Positions 1 through 11,767 are shown, counted from the stretch's first letter. The stretch: DNA of 28,977 nt from Pelargonium nanum (GCA_036897485.1 JAYMTF010000866.1:1-28977), one strand, 5' to 3'. Made by a program: numbers and translations. Notes: generated from the letters alone by a model not told the origin.

Positions 1-806
1 ATTGCGTCGGGTGGGGTGGGATTTGGGTTAAAAGGGGAGAGCTACCCCCTGTTGTGTAACTCAATTTTTTGAAGAAAAAAAAAGAAAACTATCCTACAAT
101 TTATTCATTTTTCAATGCACGTAATCATCTTCATGTAAATGAAAATGAGACAGACTAGTCCACAACAAAACCAAATAGGATCCGCCCTATCTTTATCAGT
201 TATTTTCTCTCTCTAGTAATGTTCTCTAAATTCCTCCAGAGCGAGGTTTGACTCGAATTTTCCCGGTTGAGTTCCTTACGTTCACACACGATGTGGTTTC
301 TCGAATATACAGTCACGTTTATTTTATCGACAATAACCTTGCGCAAACACCAAAAATTCAGGAGTAAGGATTCAAGCCTCCGACTTCCACCAAAGTCCGA
401 AGCATAAGATCGTAGACAACATCTCTAATGCACCCGATTCTTTTTATCAGCAAATTTACTAACACCAAATCTCGAAATTGAGACCTCAAGAGACCAAGAA
501 AAATAAAACATTTGCTCTACTGAGTGTCATTAACGCACCCAAATCGATCAAGTGTTATCATTTAGTTTTCTTCTATAAAACACTTTTCACTATTTGGTAT
601 GAGTTTGAATATACAAAAGAGTTTCAGGCATATCGTATGTACACTACAAAAAAAAACAAAGTCATGCACATACACTCATTCTCAATAATATTGTTTCATT
701 TTATTGAAAAATCTACCATAACAATTGATCTTGAAAAAACATTTTAAGTAAAAGAGTAATCAACATAATCACAATCAATTTGTAACTATATATATATAAA
801 CAAATC
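1..806. other. Gene-free flank downstream of the aspartic protease
   Basis: No convincing coding sequence is seen on either strand; open frames here are short and AT-rich and match no family I know. The region must contain the 3' UTR of the minus-strand protease gene, because its stop codon lies at 807-809. The stretch at about 230-440 is less AT-rich and on the minus strand has a sequence loosely like a pol III B box, without a recognisable A box at the right distance, so I do not call a SINE there. Confidence 0.5.
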
Positions 807-2716
807 TTAAATTTGATCACATTTGGTTGGCACAAACGACAGCGTTTCCTTCTCAAGATCATGAAGCACCAACATGTTTTGCTGCTGAACATTCCCAAAT
901 ATGGACATTCCGCTAGACCCACCCATCGCCAAGCAAACCACTCCCATCTCCGAATCCGCAATCATATAATTTTCTCCGGGAAGCTCAAGATCGGCTCCGT
1001 CGAAATGGAGCACCATCTCCGGCACCTCCACGGTGGTTGCGCCGCCGGAGGGAAGCTTGAAGCACAAGTCAAGCCCCGACTCGGCCGCCGCCTTGTCGTC
1101 GACGGCGAGATCGGTCTGAGAAATGAATTCTTTCTTGACAAGATCGAAGGCGCTCTGCTCCATGTACGTGATGGTGGTGCCGGAGTCGATGATCACGCCG
1201 CCGGAGCCGTCTTCTTGGATTTGGAAGGTGGATTTCTTGATGGGGAGGCGCGTGCGGCCCACGGAGATGCCTTCCAGCGCAAGGTAGTAGAATGAGGGCT
1301 GGGCTGAGTTCTTGAGGAGTGGGGTGGTTTTGATGGACTCGCCGCCGGTGGCGGTGCCGGTGACGTTTACGGTGGCTAGTGAGCCCATGAGGAGGGTGCT
1401 GGTTTTGGCGGTGTCGCCGATGGAGGTCAGGCAGTAGGAGAATTTGGGCTCCCGGAGCTGTGAAACGAGCGATAATGGTCCGCGGCCGAGCCCGACCAGA
1501 CCGGCGCCTTGGGAGAACCCATCTCCCTCGTTGTCTTCTCCGCATCCAAACCCTATCTTCTCCACAGAATTCTTGTCAAACGTGAATGTTTCGGTCCCCA
1601 TAACACCTAGATATATGCAATTAAACAATATATCAGGCCAGTCAAATTATGTAATATAGAGAGCAAGAAGTTTCAGACAATGACGTAGCTAGACTCGAGG
1701 CTCAACATGAGCACGATTTTTGGACCGAGTCTAAATTGTTGGGTAGTACTCGAGCATGAGGGATTGGACATGAGTAAAGTTGGTTGAAGAGTTTTAGGGA
1801 GGATGGGTGGGCACATGTATACTATGGCCCACCCTTGGCTCCGCATATGATTGGAATAGACACGAGTGTCAATTCATGACGTGTCGAACTTTTAAAAACA
1901 AGAACATTGATTTTAAATGGGTAAAACACAAATTATTTGAAGCAATATAGACGTGGCCAAACTTGAGACTCAACATGGACACACATTTTGAATTGAGGCT
2001 AAATTGTTGGGTAGGACTTCAGAGATTGAACATGTTGTAGAGTTTTAGGGAGGACAGGCGGGCACATGTATACTGCGGCCCACCCCTGAATCTGCCCATG
2101 ATCGGACAGATTTAGAGGTTAACTCTTTGGTTGAATTATATGTTATCTTTTTACCTTCGGTGGAAGAATAGTCTCCGTACATGTACATGTACTGGCAGCC
2201 ATCGCCGGAGCACTTGGACTGAGGCAGGGCGGCGCAGAGATCGCTCGAGCAAGACATTTTCGAGAAAGAAGAAGACTTTTCGGGATCAAAGATAGGACTA
2301 GACTGCTTAAAACAGTCTGTGCAAGGCTTGCACTGAGTCCATATCAAGTCGCTTCCCGTGTCCATGATGGCCATCAAGCTCTCCGGCGGTGTCCCGATCG
2401 ACAACTTCATCAAGAACTCCCCGTTCCCCGCGTGCACCGGTGCCTGAACTTTGTCCGAGTCATCGGAAGCCGCCAGAACCATCCCGTTGAGCTTCTGGAG
2501 CCTGTGCCTCCCACGCTTCGTGGCTCGCCGGAGACGCTCGAATTTGGTGTAGTTCCCGCCGGAGTCAACATGGTGGAGGGTGACCCGGAAGCCCGTCGGA
2601 GGGTTCTTGCGTTCAAGAGCTCGCCGGGAAGTGGAAAGCGCCGGCGAAGAGAAAGAGATTAGTATTGTGAATACTATTAATGCAAGTGAAGATCGAGAGA
2701 ACAATGAAAACGCCAT
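807..2716 (-). CDS. Nepenthesin-type aspartic protease (A1 family)
   Basis: Two exons on the minus strand: 2716-2155 and 1606-807, with a phase-1 GT-AG intron. Joined, they encode 453 aa. Residues 1-30 form a hydrophobic signal peptide, so the enzyme should enter the secretory pathway; a pro-segment follows to about residue 95. The first catalytic motif DTGSDLIW starts at Asp119 and the second, IIDSGTT, has Asp328. Between them lies a Cys-rich insert (CKPCTDC, then four more Cys to about residue 174), typical of nepenthesin-type plant aspartic proteases, then the flap Tyr in YGDYSSTEG. The junction reads STEG-VMGTETFTF, exactly as in family members. Such enzymes act in the apoplast or vacuole in protein turnover, defence (CDR1-like) or development; which of these applies cannot be told. 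Both Asp motifs and the C-terminal SIFGNVQQQN block are intact, so it is probably active. Exon 2 is GC-richer than its surroundings. Confidence 0.93.
1690..2110. repeat. Diverged tandem duplication inside the protease intron
   Basis: The intron (1607-2154) holds two related copies, about 1690-1863 and 1960-2110. Shared blocks include CTAAATTGTTGGGTAG (in both), GAGTTTTAGGGAGGA followed by GGGCACATGTATACT, and a CCCACCC core. The copies differ by substitutions and small indels, so the duplication is not recent. Most of the intron is this repeat; I do not recognise its family. Confidence 0.75.
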
Positions 2717-3872
2717 GTGTAGTGTAGTGTAGTGTTTTGAAGTGTATAGCTTGATTGTAATATGTAATTATAGGTTCAGGTAAAAGAAAGATTAGAGAAA
2801 TTACATGTATCAAGAAGATGGAGATATTTAAAAAATGGGTGTTTCAAGTTTCTATGGAGACGTAGCAACTTAAGAGAGAGAGAGAGAGAGGTTGGAGAAA
2901 TGGGACATCAAATATAATGTTGGTGAGGTATAGATGATGGTTGAGTCTCTTGCGTGGTTGTTGGGAAAATGAAAACCATATTAGGGCAACAATTTTGTGA
3001 GAAAGGAACCACTATCTCACACGTTTCATTCCATTGTTTTGCGCCCTAATTTAAATAAAGAAAATGATATTTTCATGTAAAATCGAGTATGTGAACATGT
3101 AAAAAGTGCAAACGGCGATATATTTATTCATCGATGACATATGGATGTGTCAAGTGTTACCAGAAAAGCGCATACAAGGTTGCAAAGGTAAAATAGGGCA
3201 CGCAATATAAGTAGAGGATTAACATGAAGGTAAATGTAAACACGTACAATTTCTCATAAAACCTACTACAATTATAGAAAAGAATATAAATTAGGCATCA
3301 CAAGAGTTTCCACTTCCAATAGTCTTGTTTTGCAGGTCAAGTACAACGAAAAAAGGTAGAGTGCCGAAAATCAAATATAAGGACACTAAAAATAACAAGA
3401 TCACATGTTTGTCACATCAGTTCACATGAAAAACGAATACATGAGCTATATTGTGAATCAACATCCTCTCTTTAATAATTAATAATTACTTTATTTAATT
3501 AATATAAATAATTAAAAGAGGATAATATCCCATCAATTAATAATGTTGAGTGCAGTCAAAATAATGTTGAGTGAATTCAAAACAATCACATATCATTGAC
3601 AGGCAATGATGGCCTCTTTGAGATTGTTTTAGTTTGAGTGAATTGGTCTTTGATTGACAAATGGATTAAATTAGTTGTTATTCTTTGTATTGTTTTATAG
3701 GAAAAAAATAAAATAACAACTATGGTTACGTAGTCTATAGGACCAGCCTAAAATATGGATAAGTTGAGCTACCACATTTGTAGTTGAGAAGAATTAGGAA
3801 CAACAAGACCATAGTCCATGGATGGTCCACTTCATAAATTAATATGATATGATATGATAATGTATAGCCATA
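2717..3872. other. Promoter side of the protease gene and gene-free DNA
   Basis: No gene is supported here. The stretch contains the upstream region of the protease gene, an (AG)9 microsatellite at 2873-2890, and AT-rich sequence around 3470-3550 with many TTAAT repeats. Nothing else stands out. Confidence 0.5.
2826..2835 (-). promoter_or_regulatory. Possible TATA-like element of the protease gene
   Basis: On the minus strand the sequence reads TTTAAATATC about 110 bases upstream of the ATG at 2716. Spacing fits a short 5' UTR, but the match to TATAWAA is imperfect and no other core-promoter element was seen. Confidence 0.2.
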
Positions 3873-4124
3873 ATATGTTACCTTATACCCATTGGGTGTG
3901 GCGCAGTTGGTGCGCTGGGGCTGTGTGAGTGGGAAGAGCTCTTGAGTTTGATCCCCGCTCAACACACCTGTAAGGGAGAGGTGAGAAATCCTTAACCCTG
4001 TAACCAAACCTCGAATGAGGATTAGTCTGGGTATGGTCAAATGGCTTAAAAGTGCCTATCGCGAAAGTGCGAGCCTGCTCAGTAACCCCATGGTTTAAAC
4101 CGAAAAGAATATATGTTACCTTAT
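3873..4124 (+). mobile_element. tRNA-derived SINE with 14-bp target-site duplication
   Basis: The element body is about 3887-4110, flanked by perfect direct repeats ATATGTTACCTTAT at 3873-3886 and 4111-4124. Near the 5' end lies a perfect pol III A box, TGGCGCAGTTGG (3899-3910), and about 35 bases further a B box, AGTTTGATCCC (3945-3955), two mismatches from the consensus. The roughly 150-base body after the tRNA-like head is not tRNA-related, as in plant SINEs. There is no long poly(A) tail; the 3' end is short and A-rich (CCGAAAAGAAT). Target-site duplications are perfect, so insertion is fairly recent. Apparent open frames on the opposite strand here are chance. Confidence 0.85.
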
Positions 4125-6973
4125 TATTCATGTGTTTGTTGCATGACATAAGATATCACTTGTTGGGACCAACTAATACTATATAGTATTGTACCTTTCT
4201 ATTTAACAACTATTTCATGGATAGAAGCTTCTAATCTTTATGGATACTAATCAGTAATTAAGACTATTATTCTCTATATAATTGAGTGTGTTGGATAGGT
4301 GGGTGGGACTAATTAGTTTACTCACTAATATTATTGGACGCTTAACGAAGACGCAACTTGGTTTTCCGAAAAGGAAAGAAATGTGAAGTGAGAGATCTAA
4401 GGTTAAGGAAGTTGTTTGAGTCTCGTTCTTGTCTAACAACTTGAAACTACTTTGGGGAAGAGCTGCCACATGTTTTCTGATCCAACCTGTCTGAAAATTT
4501 GAAAAGTTAATTGTTGATGATTGGGTGAATCAACTTTAATTAAAGTAAAAATTTGAGAGCACAAATACAATTGTGCACGATGCATCTATTTTGACTCGGT
4601 CAAGTTCGACATATTAGAGTGTGTTGTCGTCTTATTCACGTGTTAGAATAGTTGTTTTAAAAATGTTCTAAGTCAAAAACTCTGGGGATGAAGCTGGAGG
4701 CTTGTGTCTGTAGAGTTGGAGGCTTGGATATTTGCTCCTGAGTTTTTGAAGTTTGCACAAGTTTAGCATGTCATTAATGGAGATCTGAATGTGTACTCAG
4801 AAAACCGTCTTCGGTGTGAGAATAAAAATCTCGACATGAGGAATTTGAAACACACCTCATTAAGGAGGAATCTAGCTAGAGAGTGATCCTAGAAATATAA
4901 AATAGAGAGAAAGTCTCTATGTCAACTGTGAGGATCTCTTCTTTTTACCAATGAATGACTATTTATACTTATACTCAATCCTACCACGTGTCGTTGTGTG
5001 ATTAATTGGTTGTTGGAGATGCATGTTATGTTTCGGGTATTGAAGCGATCATCAAAACATTACCGACGCAAATTAGAGCGTCATTGGAACACTGTTGCGG
5101 TCCCACGGGAAGTGTCGCAACATCAGATACACACGTTCTAATTGCTTAATCAACTCGATTACCCAATCTTAATAACCAAATTAAAATCAAAATAAAGAAT
5201 GAATCAAGATAATCTATCTAATTAACCTAATCAAACTTTATATCAATTTCAGTTCAATTAGATTATTAGTTCCAAATAATACCTCCCTACAGAGACAAAA
5301 GAAAACCCAACTAGCTAGATTATAGCCAGACAAGTACCTATCAAGTGAGGTACTTGTCTTCAAAAACATAGCTACATATGCCAAGAATGAACTTCTCACC
5401 AAAATTCCTATTTTAAATCTCAATAATTAAGATGTTGGGGGGTGGGGTTCCTTATTTTATTTAGCTATTATATTAATCAATGGTTTTCTTGGTTAGGTTG
5501 CTTACTGTAAATGGTCTCCTTTTCAGATTTTGTCTTTTTCATTATAAAATACACTTATTTCCATTGATTCAGCTTCATCATGAAAATAAGTTGAGAGTTC
5601 AAAGATGGGGATGCCCCACAGGTAGGCAGTTCTTGGAGTGAAGATACCTCATACTCAAAAACCTAATTTTCTCCATCATTGCTCATCTTTTGCCTTCCCA
5701 TCTAAATCTGATGAAGCTCCCAAATCTCAATCAACAGTTTCTAATCAATCCAATGCTTCTTAATAATTGAAATTGAAGATGGAGTTGGCCAAAGCTATCA
5801 TTATAGTTCTATTTTTATATATAAAGTTGGTAGGCAAAGCATATATCAATGCCAAAATATAAATTTCAATCAACCATGCAATTTACTTCTGTTACTAGAT
5901 TCACTAGATTTTTTATTTAAAATAGGAAAAAAAACTCAATTTTGTCCTTGAACTTTCGTTTTTCAATCCAATTTTATCCCTATACTTTTTTAAAACCCAA
6001 AATAGTCGGCGAATTTTCATTTTTCGACCCAATTTGGTCTCTTAACTTTCAAATATAGACCCAGAAGATCCTTACTCTTAGAGTTTATATCAAAAGTTTA
6101 GGAGTTCGGTCGAAACACACAATTTAGGTACTATTTTTAGTTAAAAAAATTCGAGAGCCAAATTAGGTCAAAACAATAAGGCTAAACTTCATTAAATCAA
6201 CTCAAAAATAAGCACAATAGGGCCTTCAGAGGTGACTCCAAATTCTACATAGTATGAGGTATATTTCAAAGTCTCATCCTACCTTATTCAATAGGATTTG
6301 AAATACGACTTCTAATACAAAAATGTATATCTTGAATTAATAAGTCATCCCCTAAACAGCCACATGACCCACTTAGTTAACAGGTCGCTTAACAAACTTA
6401 AATTTTCCAAAACTCTGTTTGAATCGTAATAAATTTCTACTTATTATTTAAATTTAACATGACAAAAGACAACGTGAGAAGAGCTGGGAGTTGGGAATGT
6501 GGATCCGAATATGCGGGCATATGAAATCCAAATTGCCAACCTCTACATGAGACTAAGAGTACTTATTATCCTTAAACGAGACATCATGTTCCAATCCAAC
6601 AATTTAGTTCAACTACTGTACACATTTACCTATAGCTTCTTACCTACAACCAAATCCTAAAAAAAGGTTCCAAACTCAATTCATGGCAGGTGAGGCAACA
6701 ATGTCACAAGTTAAACACCGGACCGGAGATAGGGAAATCTTACATTTAATTACAAGCTAAGATAACATATCACATCACGATTAGCTATGAAAGGGCAGTC
6801 ATGTTTCCTTTTTCTTGTTTTAAGGTTATAAAGCGTAAATATGTGATTCGACAAAGGGTAAAATGAACACAATGTTGACAAGTTCGGTTTCTCTTTCAAA
6901 TGAACTGTTGTTCCAGTCAAGTGATTGGTTCCTGTCAATTTGGTGGTATAAAAATTTAACGTTATGGGACAAT
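4125..6973. other. Gene-free DNA between SINE and ARGLU1-like gene
   Basis: No coding sequence is supported. The part nearest 6973 must hold the 3' UTR of the minus-strand ARGLU1-like gene. The segment at about 4560-5120 has the look of a decayed LTR or other retroelement remnant (a TATTTATACTT motif near 4970 after purine-rich sequence), but I found no matching second copy, primer-binding site or target duplication. A repeat-like segment at 5930-6180 is listed separately. Confidence 0.45.
5930..6180. repeat. Degenerate repeat with imperfect inverted arms
   Basis: Sequence around 6033-6062 (CCCAATTTGGTCTCTTAAC type) recurs inverted at about 6145-6172 (GAGAGCCAAATTAGGTC on the plus strand). 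Diverged direct copies of the same 'TTTxGTCCTTGAACTTTC' theme occur at 5936-5960. It resembles the foldback element in the PSI1-like intron in style but not closely in sequence. Probably a decayed non-autonomous DNA element. Confidence 0.35.
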
Positions 6974-8829
6974 TCAATAAGGCAACTTAGGTCGGGATTT
7001 GTTCTTACCCGACAGCTTCATCTGCTTGGCTTGCTCTTCTTCCTCTATCTTCTTTCTCCAGGCAGTCTCTTCCTTTTGCCTTTGAATTAGCTCTAACTCC
7101 CGGTATCGCTCCTCCTCCTTCCTCTGGGCCTCTAAAGCTTCTCTCCTCTGAGCCTCTTCCACCCTCCTCCTATTCTCTTCTAGCATCTTATCTAGTTCTT
7201 CTCTTTCTCTTCGAGCTCGTTCCTGCAAGAGATAGCACGAACATAATCATACCCAATTACTCCAAGAACCAAATGACATAAAGAAGAAAGTACACATCAG
7301 ACAATAACGCTTCAGAGCTTAATCAGTTCCGCTTTCTAATTTTCTTTCTGACACTAATACAAGCAAAACTTCAGCATTATAATAAAGAATGACACTTTTT
7401 GGGCCCTAATTTTGAGAAACCACACAATGGTTCAGATCAGATGTCTTTATTTTTTGTTATCTTGAAGACGGACAGCTGAATTCTCGCAAACTTGGCACAA
7501 CATCCCAAGCTTCTTAACCATTCGGTTCTGTTACAACTCATGCATTACATTACTTTGAAATTGTAATGAAAATTCTGAGGTTTACAAATTGCAAGAGAAT
7601 GTTATAGTAAGACAAAGACCACTCACCAATAGTAATGACAATGCTTTATGAGTTTATACTATAAAAGGGATGACCCCTAGAATACAGCAGAGTTTATAAA
7701 ACAACCTAACACAGCATGTCATGCGTGCTTCAGACCATGGACTCGTCAAAATTAAAGCTTCACAAGCTCAATTACAGGAGTGATTATCTATATAAACGAT
7801 CATTCTGCCAGAGAAGTTCTTTTTCTCTGGTCATCTTAACTGTAAGATACTATTTTAACATTTTTCTCATCCCCAAAAAAATCAATATTGAAGTATAGGA
7901 TAACATGGCCAATAGCAATGGTCAACGCCATGCTTGCTGAGGAGCTAACATGAGGACTAAAGGAGCTACCTCACGCTAAACACATTCAAATCCCTCAAGT
8001 CAAGCTTGCTGAGTGCCTTCTTCCATTTTTCTTTTCTTTTCTTGGCAGAAAGTAAGAACTATTTGCTTAATGCTTAACTTTCCTTCATATGCCCACTTGT
8101 GACTTTGTTGCAACATACTCTAACTAACATATCTTAAAGATATTATAAGCTATTCATGTTTAACTAACTTACAGAAAAGTAACGATGACACTCATTTCTG
8201 GAAGAAGCCACTAATTATTATTTTAATCTCTACACGCATCTGTCACAACAAATTAATTTGGAGAAAGAGGACGCTCTTATTGTGGTAAGTAACAATATAG
8301 CATTTATCTGGACGAATTTTGTGTATCCTCTTCTCTAGCAAAAAAAAAAGATAGAAGAAACCAGTAGATGGCATAAATCAGGAAGCATACTTCTTTTTGT
8401 CTTGCTGTGGCAAGAGCAGCTTCCTTCTCCTTTTCAAGTTGCGCTGAAACACCATCAAACAACTTCTTCTGACCTTCTTCTATTCGTCTCTGTATTTCTA
8501 ACTGAACTTCTTCAGAGCTCAGCTTCTCTTCCACATTCTTCCGAATTGCTTCCTCTAGTCTCCTTGCAGTTTCTTCTTCTAACAGTTTCAGTTCTGCCTC
8601 AAGCTGAAGCCTGGTCACACAAGCAAAATGTCAACATAAATTTGGCCATTAAAGAACAAAGATTAGAAAAGTGAAGTCACAGATGCTTGCACAGGTCGGA
8701 GAGTAATAGACACCAGACACGCAATCTAAAATCTACCCTGAAATGCAATGCTGCAATGATATGGACACAAGACATGACACGGCAACACACAATTTTCATA
8801 AAAACTAGAACAATTGCTTAAGGATACAT

Positions 8830-8891
<62 letters not shown>

Positions 8892-10814
8892 CCATATTAA
8901 TGCAGATACTGACAAAAAGAGAAGGTTTTTCCTGAAAACGTTAAGGTCAGCATGTTTACACATAGTATCTCAACGAGTTCAGCAGTAAGAATCTAAAAAA
9001 TTATGGGATATTAAAATCACGTGTTTGAGTGTCAGGCATGAACATGTTGAAGGAAAAATGTGTCCATGCATCATAGCTGCAAATGCAAATTATGCAATAG
9101 CATCACTAGAAATGAAGAAGAATAACCTATTGGATGATGAAATGGTAATGTTGTCTCTTTTAGAAATGATACACATAATTCATGAGCCTACTTTTTTTTT
9201 GTCCTATTCTAAAACACTGCAACAACTATCAGGGTAATTAAGGATTTCACTAATTCTGACTATTGAACAAACAAAATAGATACACCTAAAACCTAAAGAT
9301 ACATTAACAGTCTAAAAAAACTTGAACACTTCAATACTCACAGCAATCTGACTAATAATATAGATACACATAAAACCTAAATAGACTACACTAAGAAACC
9401 ATCCACATAGGTATGATGTATATTTTTCAATGCTCAAGAACACATAATGTCTTGCTAGCAGTGCATCTGAATTGAAGCTTCCCTGGATTTTGGAATGAAC
9501 TCTAGCTTTCTAAAACCAACACATCACTTCATTTTTTTCTTTTCAACCACCAAAAGGCCAGTACGGAAAATCAACTCAATGAGCATGGTATTAAATATAA
9601 AGATATATCTTGTGAAGAGACCAGCAATGGGCCTCTACAGTATTAAAAAACCATACATACAAACATGTATGCATATCTTGGCAACTCCTGGCTTGAGAAT
9701 AGGGTTTGATGAACTCTTGGGAAAGAATTCATCATCCCCACACCTAAATCATAGAACGTATAAGGATATTTACTAGGAATAGTAATAACCCTAATACGAA
9801 GAAAGAGGACTCAATTTAATGGCTCCACTTGATGGATTCTAATTCAGGTGACTGTTTGGATTCGGGTTTATTAAGGTCTTGTAGGTTTCTCGGGTAGAGG
9901 ACTTGCATATATTTGTGAAATCTCTTGTAAATCGATCATCATACCATAGAATTAGTTCAACATACTGCATCAGTGAGCCCTAGCTCCTAGTGTTCCTCTC
10001 ATTGAAATCAATCTCACTTTTAGTTTATTTTCTGCATTGTTTTTATATATTCATCACATCACAAATTCATTTGATTGCTCAGACATAAGGGCACAACTTC
10101 AACCGGTAGTTGACTACCTTCCCTGTGGATACGACATCTTTACTTAAAACATCATTGAGTTTCAACATCCAAACAAAAACAAAACATTTGCAACCAATGC
10201 ATCAATAAATAGCAGTAATCGTGAGTGCGCTTAAAAAATGAATGAAACTACCTCTTATTTTCCTCCTCCTCCTTCTTCAGTTTCTCAGCATTTTTGCGCT
10301 CACTCAAAGTAAGACTTGGACTGCGGGCCTTGGGCGGCGGAGACGGAGAGCTACTCTTACTTTTATGTCTCCGGTGACGCTTAGGACTCGGAGAAGGACT
10401 TTTGCGGCGGTTTCTTCTGCGACGAGGGGAACTAGAACGACTCCTGCGCCTGCATTTCATGTGATACAGCTCAAATCTCTATGAACTTCTCGCTCAAAAA
10501 GCACAAAACGATCTGATTATCAACTCTTAGATTCAAAATTTCATCTCATTTCTAAACCTAATCAGATTTTCTTGCCGCCAAACAAAGACAGCACAATTAA
10601 TCCAAAGTACTGAGCTGTTCTCGCTCGTGCACAAATGATTGTGATTAAGTTGAAGAGAAGAAGAAGAAGAAGAAGAAGAAGAAGACCTGGTGTGAGAATT
10701 AGAGTAGGGTGAGCGACTACGGTCTCGTCTACTCCGGCGACTATGGCGGTGGCCGACTGGCGACGGAGAGTACCTTCTCCGGTGAGAAGGCGAGCGAGAT
10801 AAGCTTCTAGGCAT
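6974..10814 (-). CDS. ARGLU1: ARGLU1-like RS / Glu-Arg-rich splicing co-factor
   Basis: Four exons on the minus strand: 10814-10687, 10449-10252, 8610-8391 and 7222-6974, with phase 2, 2 and 0 introns, giving 264 aa (animal ARGLU1 is of similar size). Residues 1 to about 92 are an RS-type domain opening MPRSLSRSPSHRRRYSPSP and rich in SR/RS/SP pairs. Residues about 95-250 are a long Glu/Arg/Lys-rich helix (LEEETARRLEEAIRKNVEEK, then RVEEAQRREALEAQRKEEER), predicted coiled coil. The tail GKNKSRPKL is the conserved C-terminal motif of the family. ARGLU1 is a nuclear protein that works at the interface of transcription (Mediator in animals) and alternative splicing; the plant role is inferred from this. 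Here the tail ends at KLPY, where recalled relatives continue for several more residues (KLSFAL...), so it is slightly short. The first intron has a weak donor followed directly by a (TCT)n tract. It is divergent from the SWIB/Plus-3 gene. Confidence 0.92.
8831..8890. repeat. Compound (AT)n(GT)n microsatellite
   Basis: (AT)10 at 8831-8850 runs directly into a GT array at 8851-8890 interrupted once by TT. It lies in the large second intron (8611-10251) of the ARGLU1-like gene and is likely to vary in length between individuals. Confidence 0.95.
9840..10200 (+). mobile_element. Possible LTR-retrotransposon fragment in ARGLU1 intron 2
   Basis: This part of the 1.6-kb intron includes TTTTAGTTTATTTTCTGCATTG near 10020 and CCTTCCCTGTGGATACGAC near 10118. 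That order recalls the leader region of plant Ty3/gypsy elements, where a 'TCCCTGTGGATxCGAC' block is common. No LTR pair, coding domain or target duplication was found, so at most it is a fragment. The call rests on remembered motif style only. Confidence 0.3.
10657..10683. repeat. (GAA)9 microsatellite next to ARGLU1 intron-1 donor
   Basis: Nine GAA units on the plus strand, read as TTC/TCT in the gene. The array sits immediately inside intron 1 (10450-10686), starting three bases past the exon edge, so the donor is AG|GTCTTCTTC instead of the usual GTAAGT-like sequence. Confidence 0.9.
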
Positions 10815-11767
10815 TTTGTAGAGTGTTGCAGTAATTAACGTTCAAAAACACCATGACATGTTGAGATTGGAATCACCTGAGCTTCGGAGTCAGACAAAAT
10901 GGAGAGGGAGAGAGTAGAAGCAAAACCTTGCATTTCAATGAAGAAATAAGAAACCCGATTCGGTTTCATCGGGTTTGGGCCTCAGCTTGTGACTTTACAT
11001 TGTCAATGGCCCAACTGCTGAAGACCACCACCTAAATGTTTAATGTTTTCACTTGTTCGGTTGTTCCGATATTTGGACTTTCGATTTTTTATAAATTTGG
11101 TCCAAGTTACGTGTTGCAACAGGTTGCTTATCTCCACGTCAACAATGAACTGTTGTGGATTTGCAGCTTAATTCGTGGACTTTCCATTTTTTTTAGTTTA
11201 CTCCAACTCACCACAACGAATTTGTTCGTCATTTTCACACCCACCTCGCCTTCTCTTCTCGTCGGAGCTTTTTGGGTTTGTCTTTCTCTTCTCCTCCCAA
11301 TACCCCGACGACTCAGCATGAAATAGCTATAAATTTGTTCCTTATAGGAGATTTCATGGGAAACTAATTAACACACTCAACAAGCTATATATTCTGGTAA
11401 TTAATTGCATATGATGAATGAGAAGCATAAGAGAAGTTGAATGATATTCAATATAGTCAATATCATACAAGAAATTGACCAAGACAAACAGTGTAGTTTA
11501 GACTTTAGAGGTTATGGAGTAATTTTTTTTCCCCTAAACAAAATTTTAGGAAAATACTATACATTTTGGAGGGGACTAATTCAGATGCATCTGTTTTTTG
11601 CAATGAATATTCACAAATCACAACAACCAATCATAAAGTCAGCAATAGAAGCCAATATTTGCATTTCATCAATTCATCTCAGCCATATCTATATCAATAT
11701 ATGTTACCATTTTCCTCAAACTTTATTTACTTCATAGAGCTCGTCAGATGATCAACTATCGGTCGTG

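Noticed and set aside
230..440. Second SINE on the minus strand
   Set aside because: A B-box-like GGCTTGAATCC is present but there is no A box at the expected distance and no target duplication.
813..1659. Plus-strand and alternative minus-strand open frames of 70-160 codons
   Set aside because: They are shadows of the GC-rich second exon of the aspartic protease, which has both catalytic motifs in its own frame.
3894..3970. Functional tRNA gene
   Set aside because: The A and B boxes are present, but the sequence cannot close an acceptor stem and continues into a SINE body with flanking target duplications.
3735..4149. Two minus-strand open frames of about 90-100 codons
   Set aside because: They cross the SINE and its target duplications and resemble no protein family.
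10242..10484. Plus-strand frame with a signal-peptide-like start
   Set aside because: It is the complement of the RS-rich second exon of the ARGLU1-like gene, which has intact splice borders and family homology.
11036..11326. 96-codon plus-strand frame upstream of the SWIB/Plus-3 gene
   Set aside because: Low-complexity hydrophobic translation with no family features or supporting context; treated as chance.
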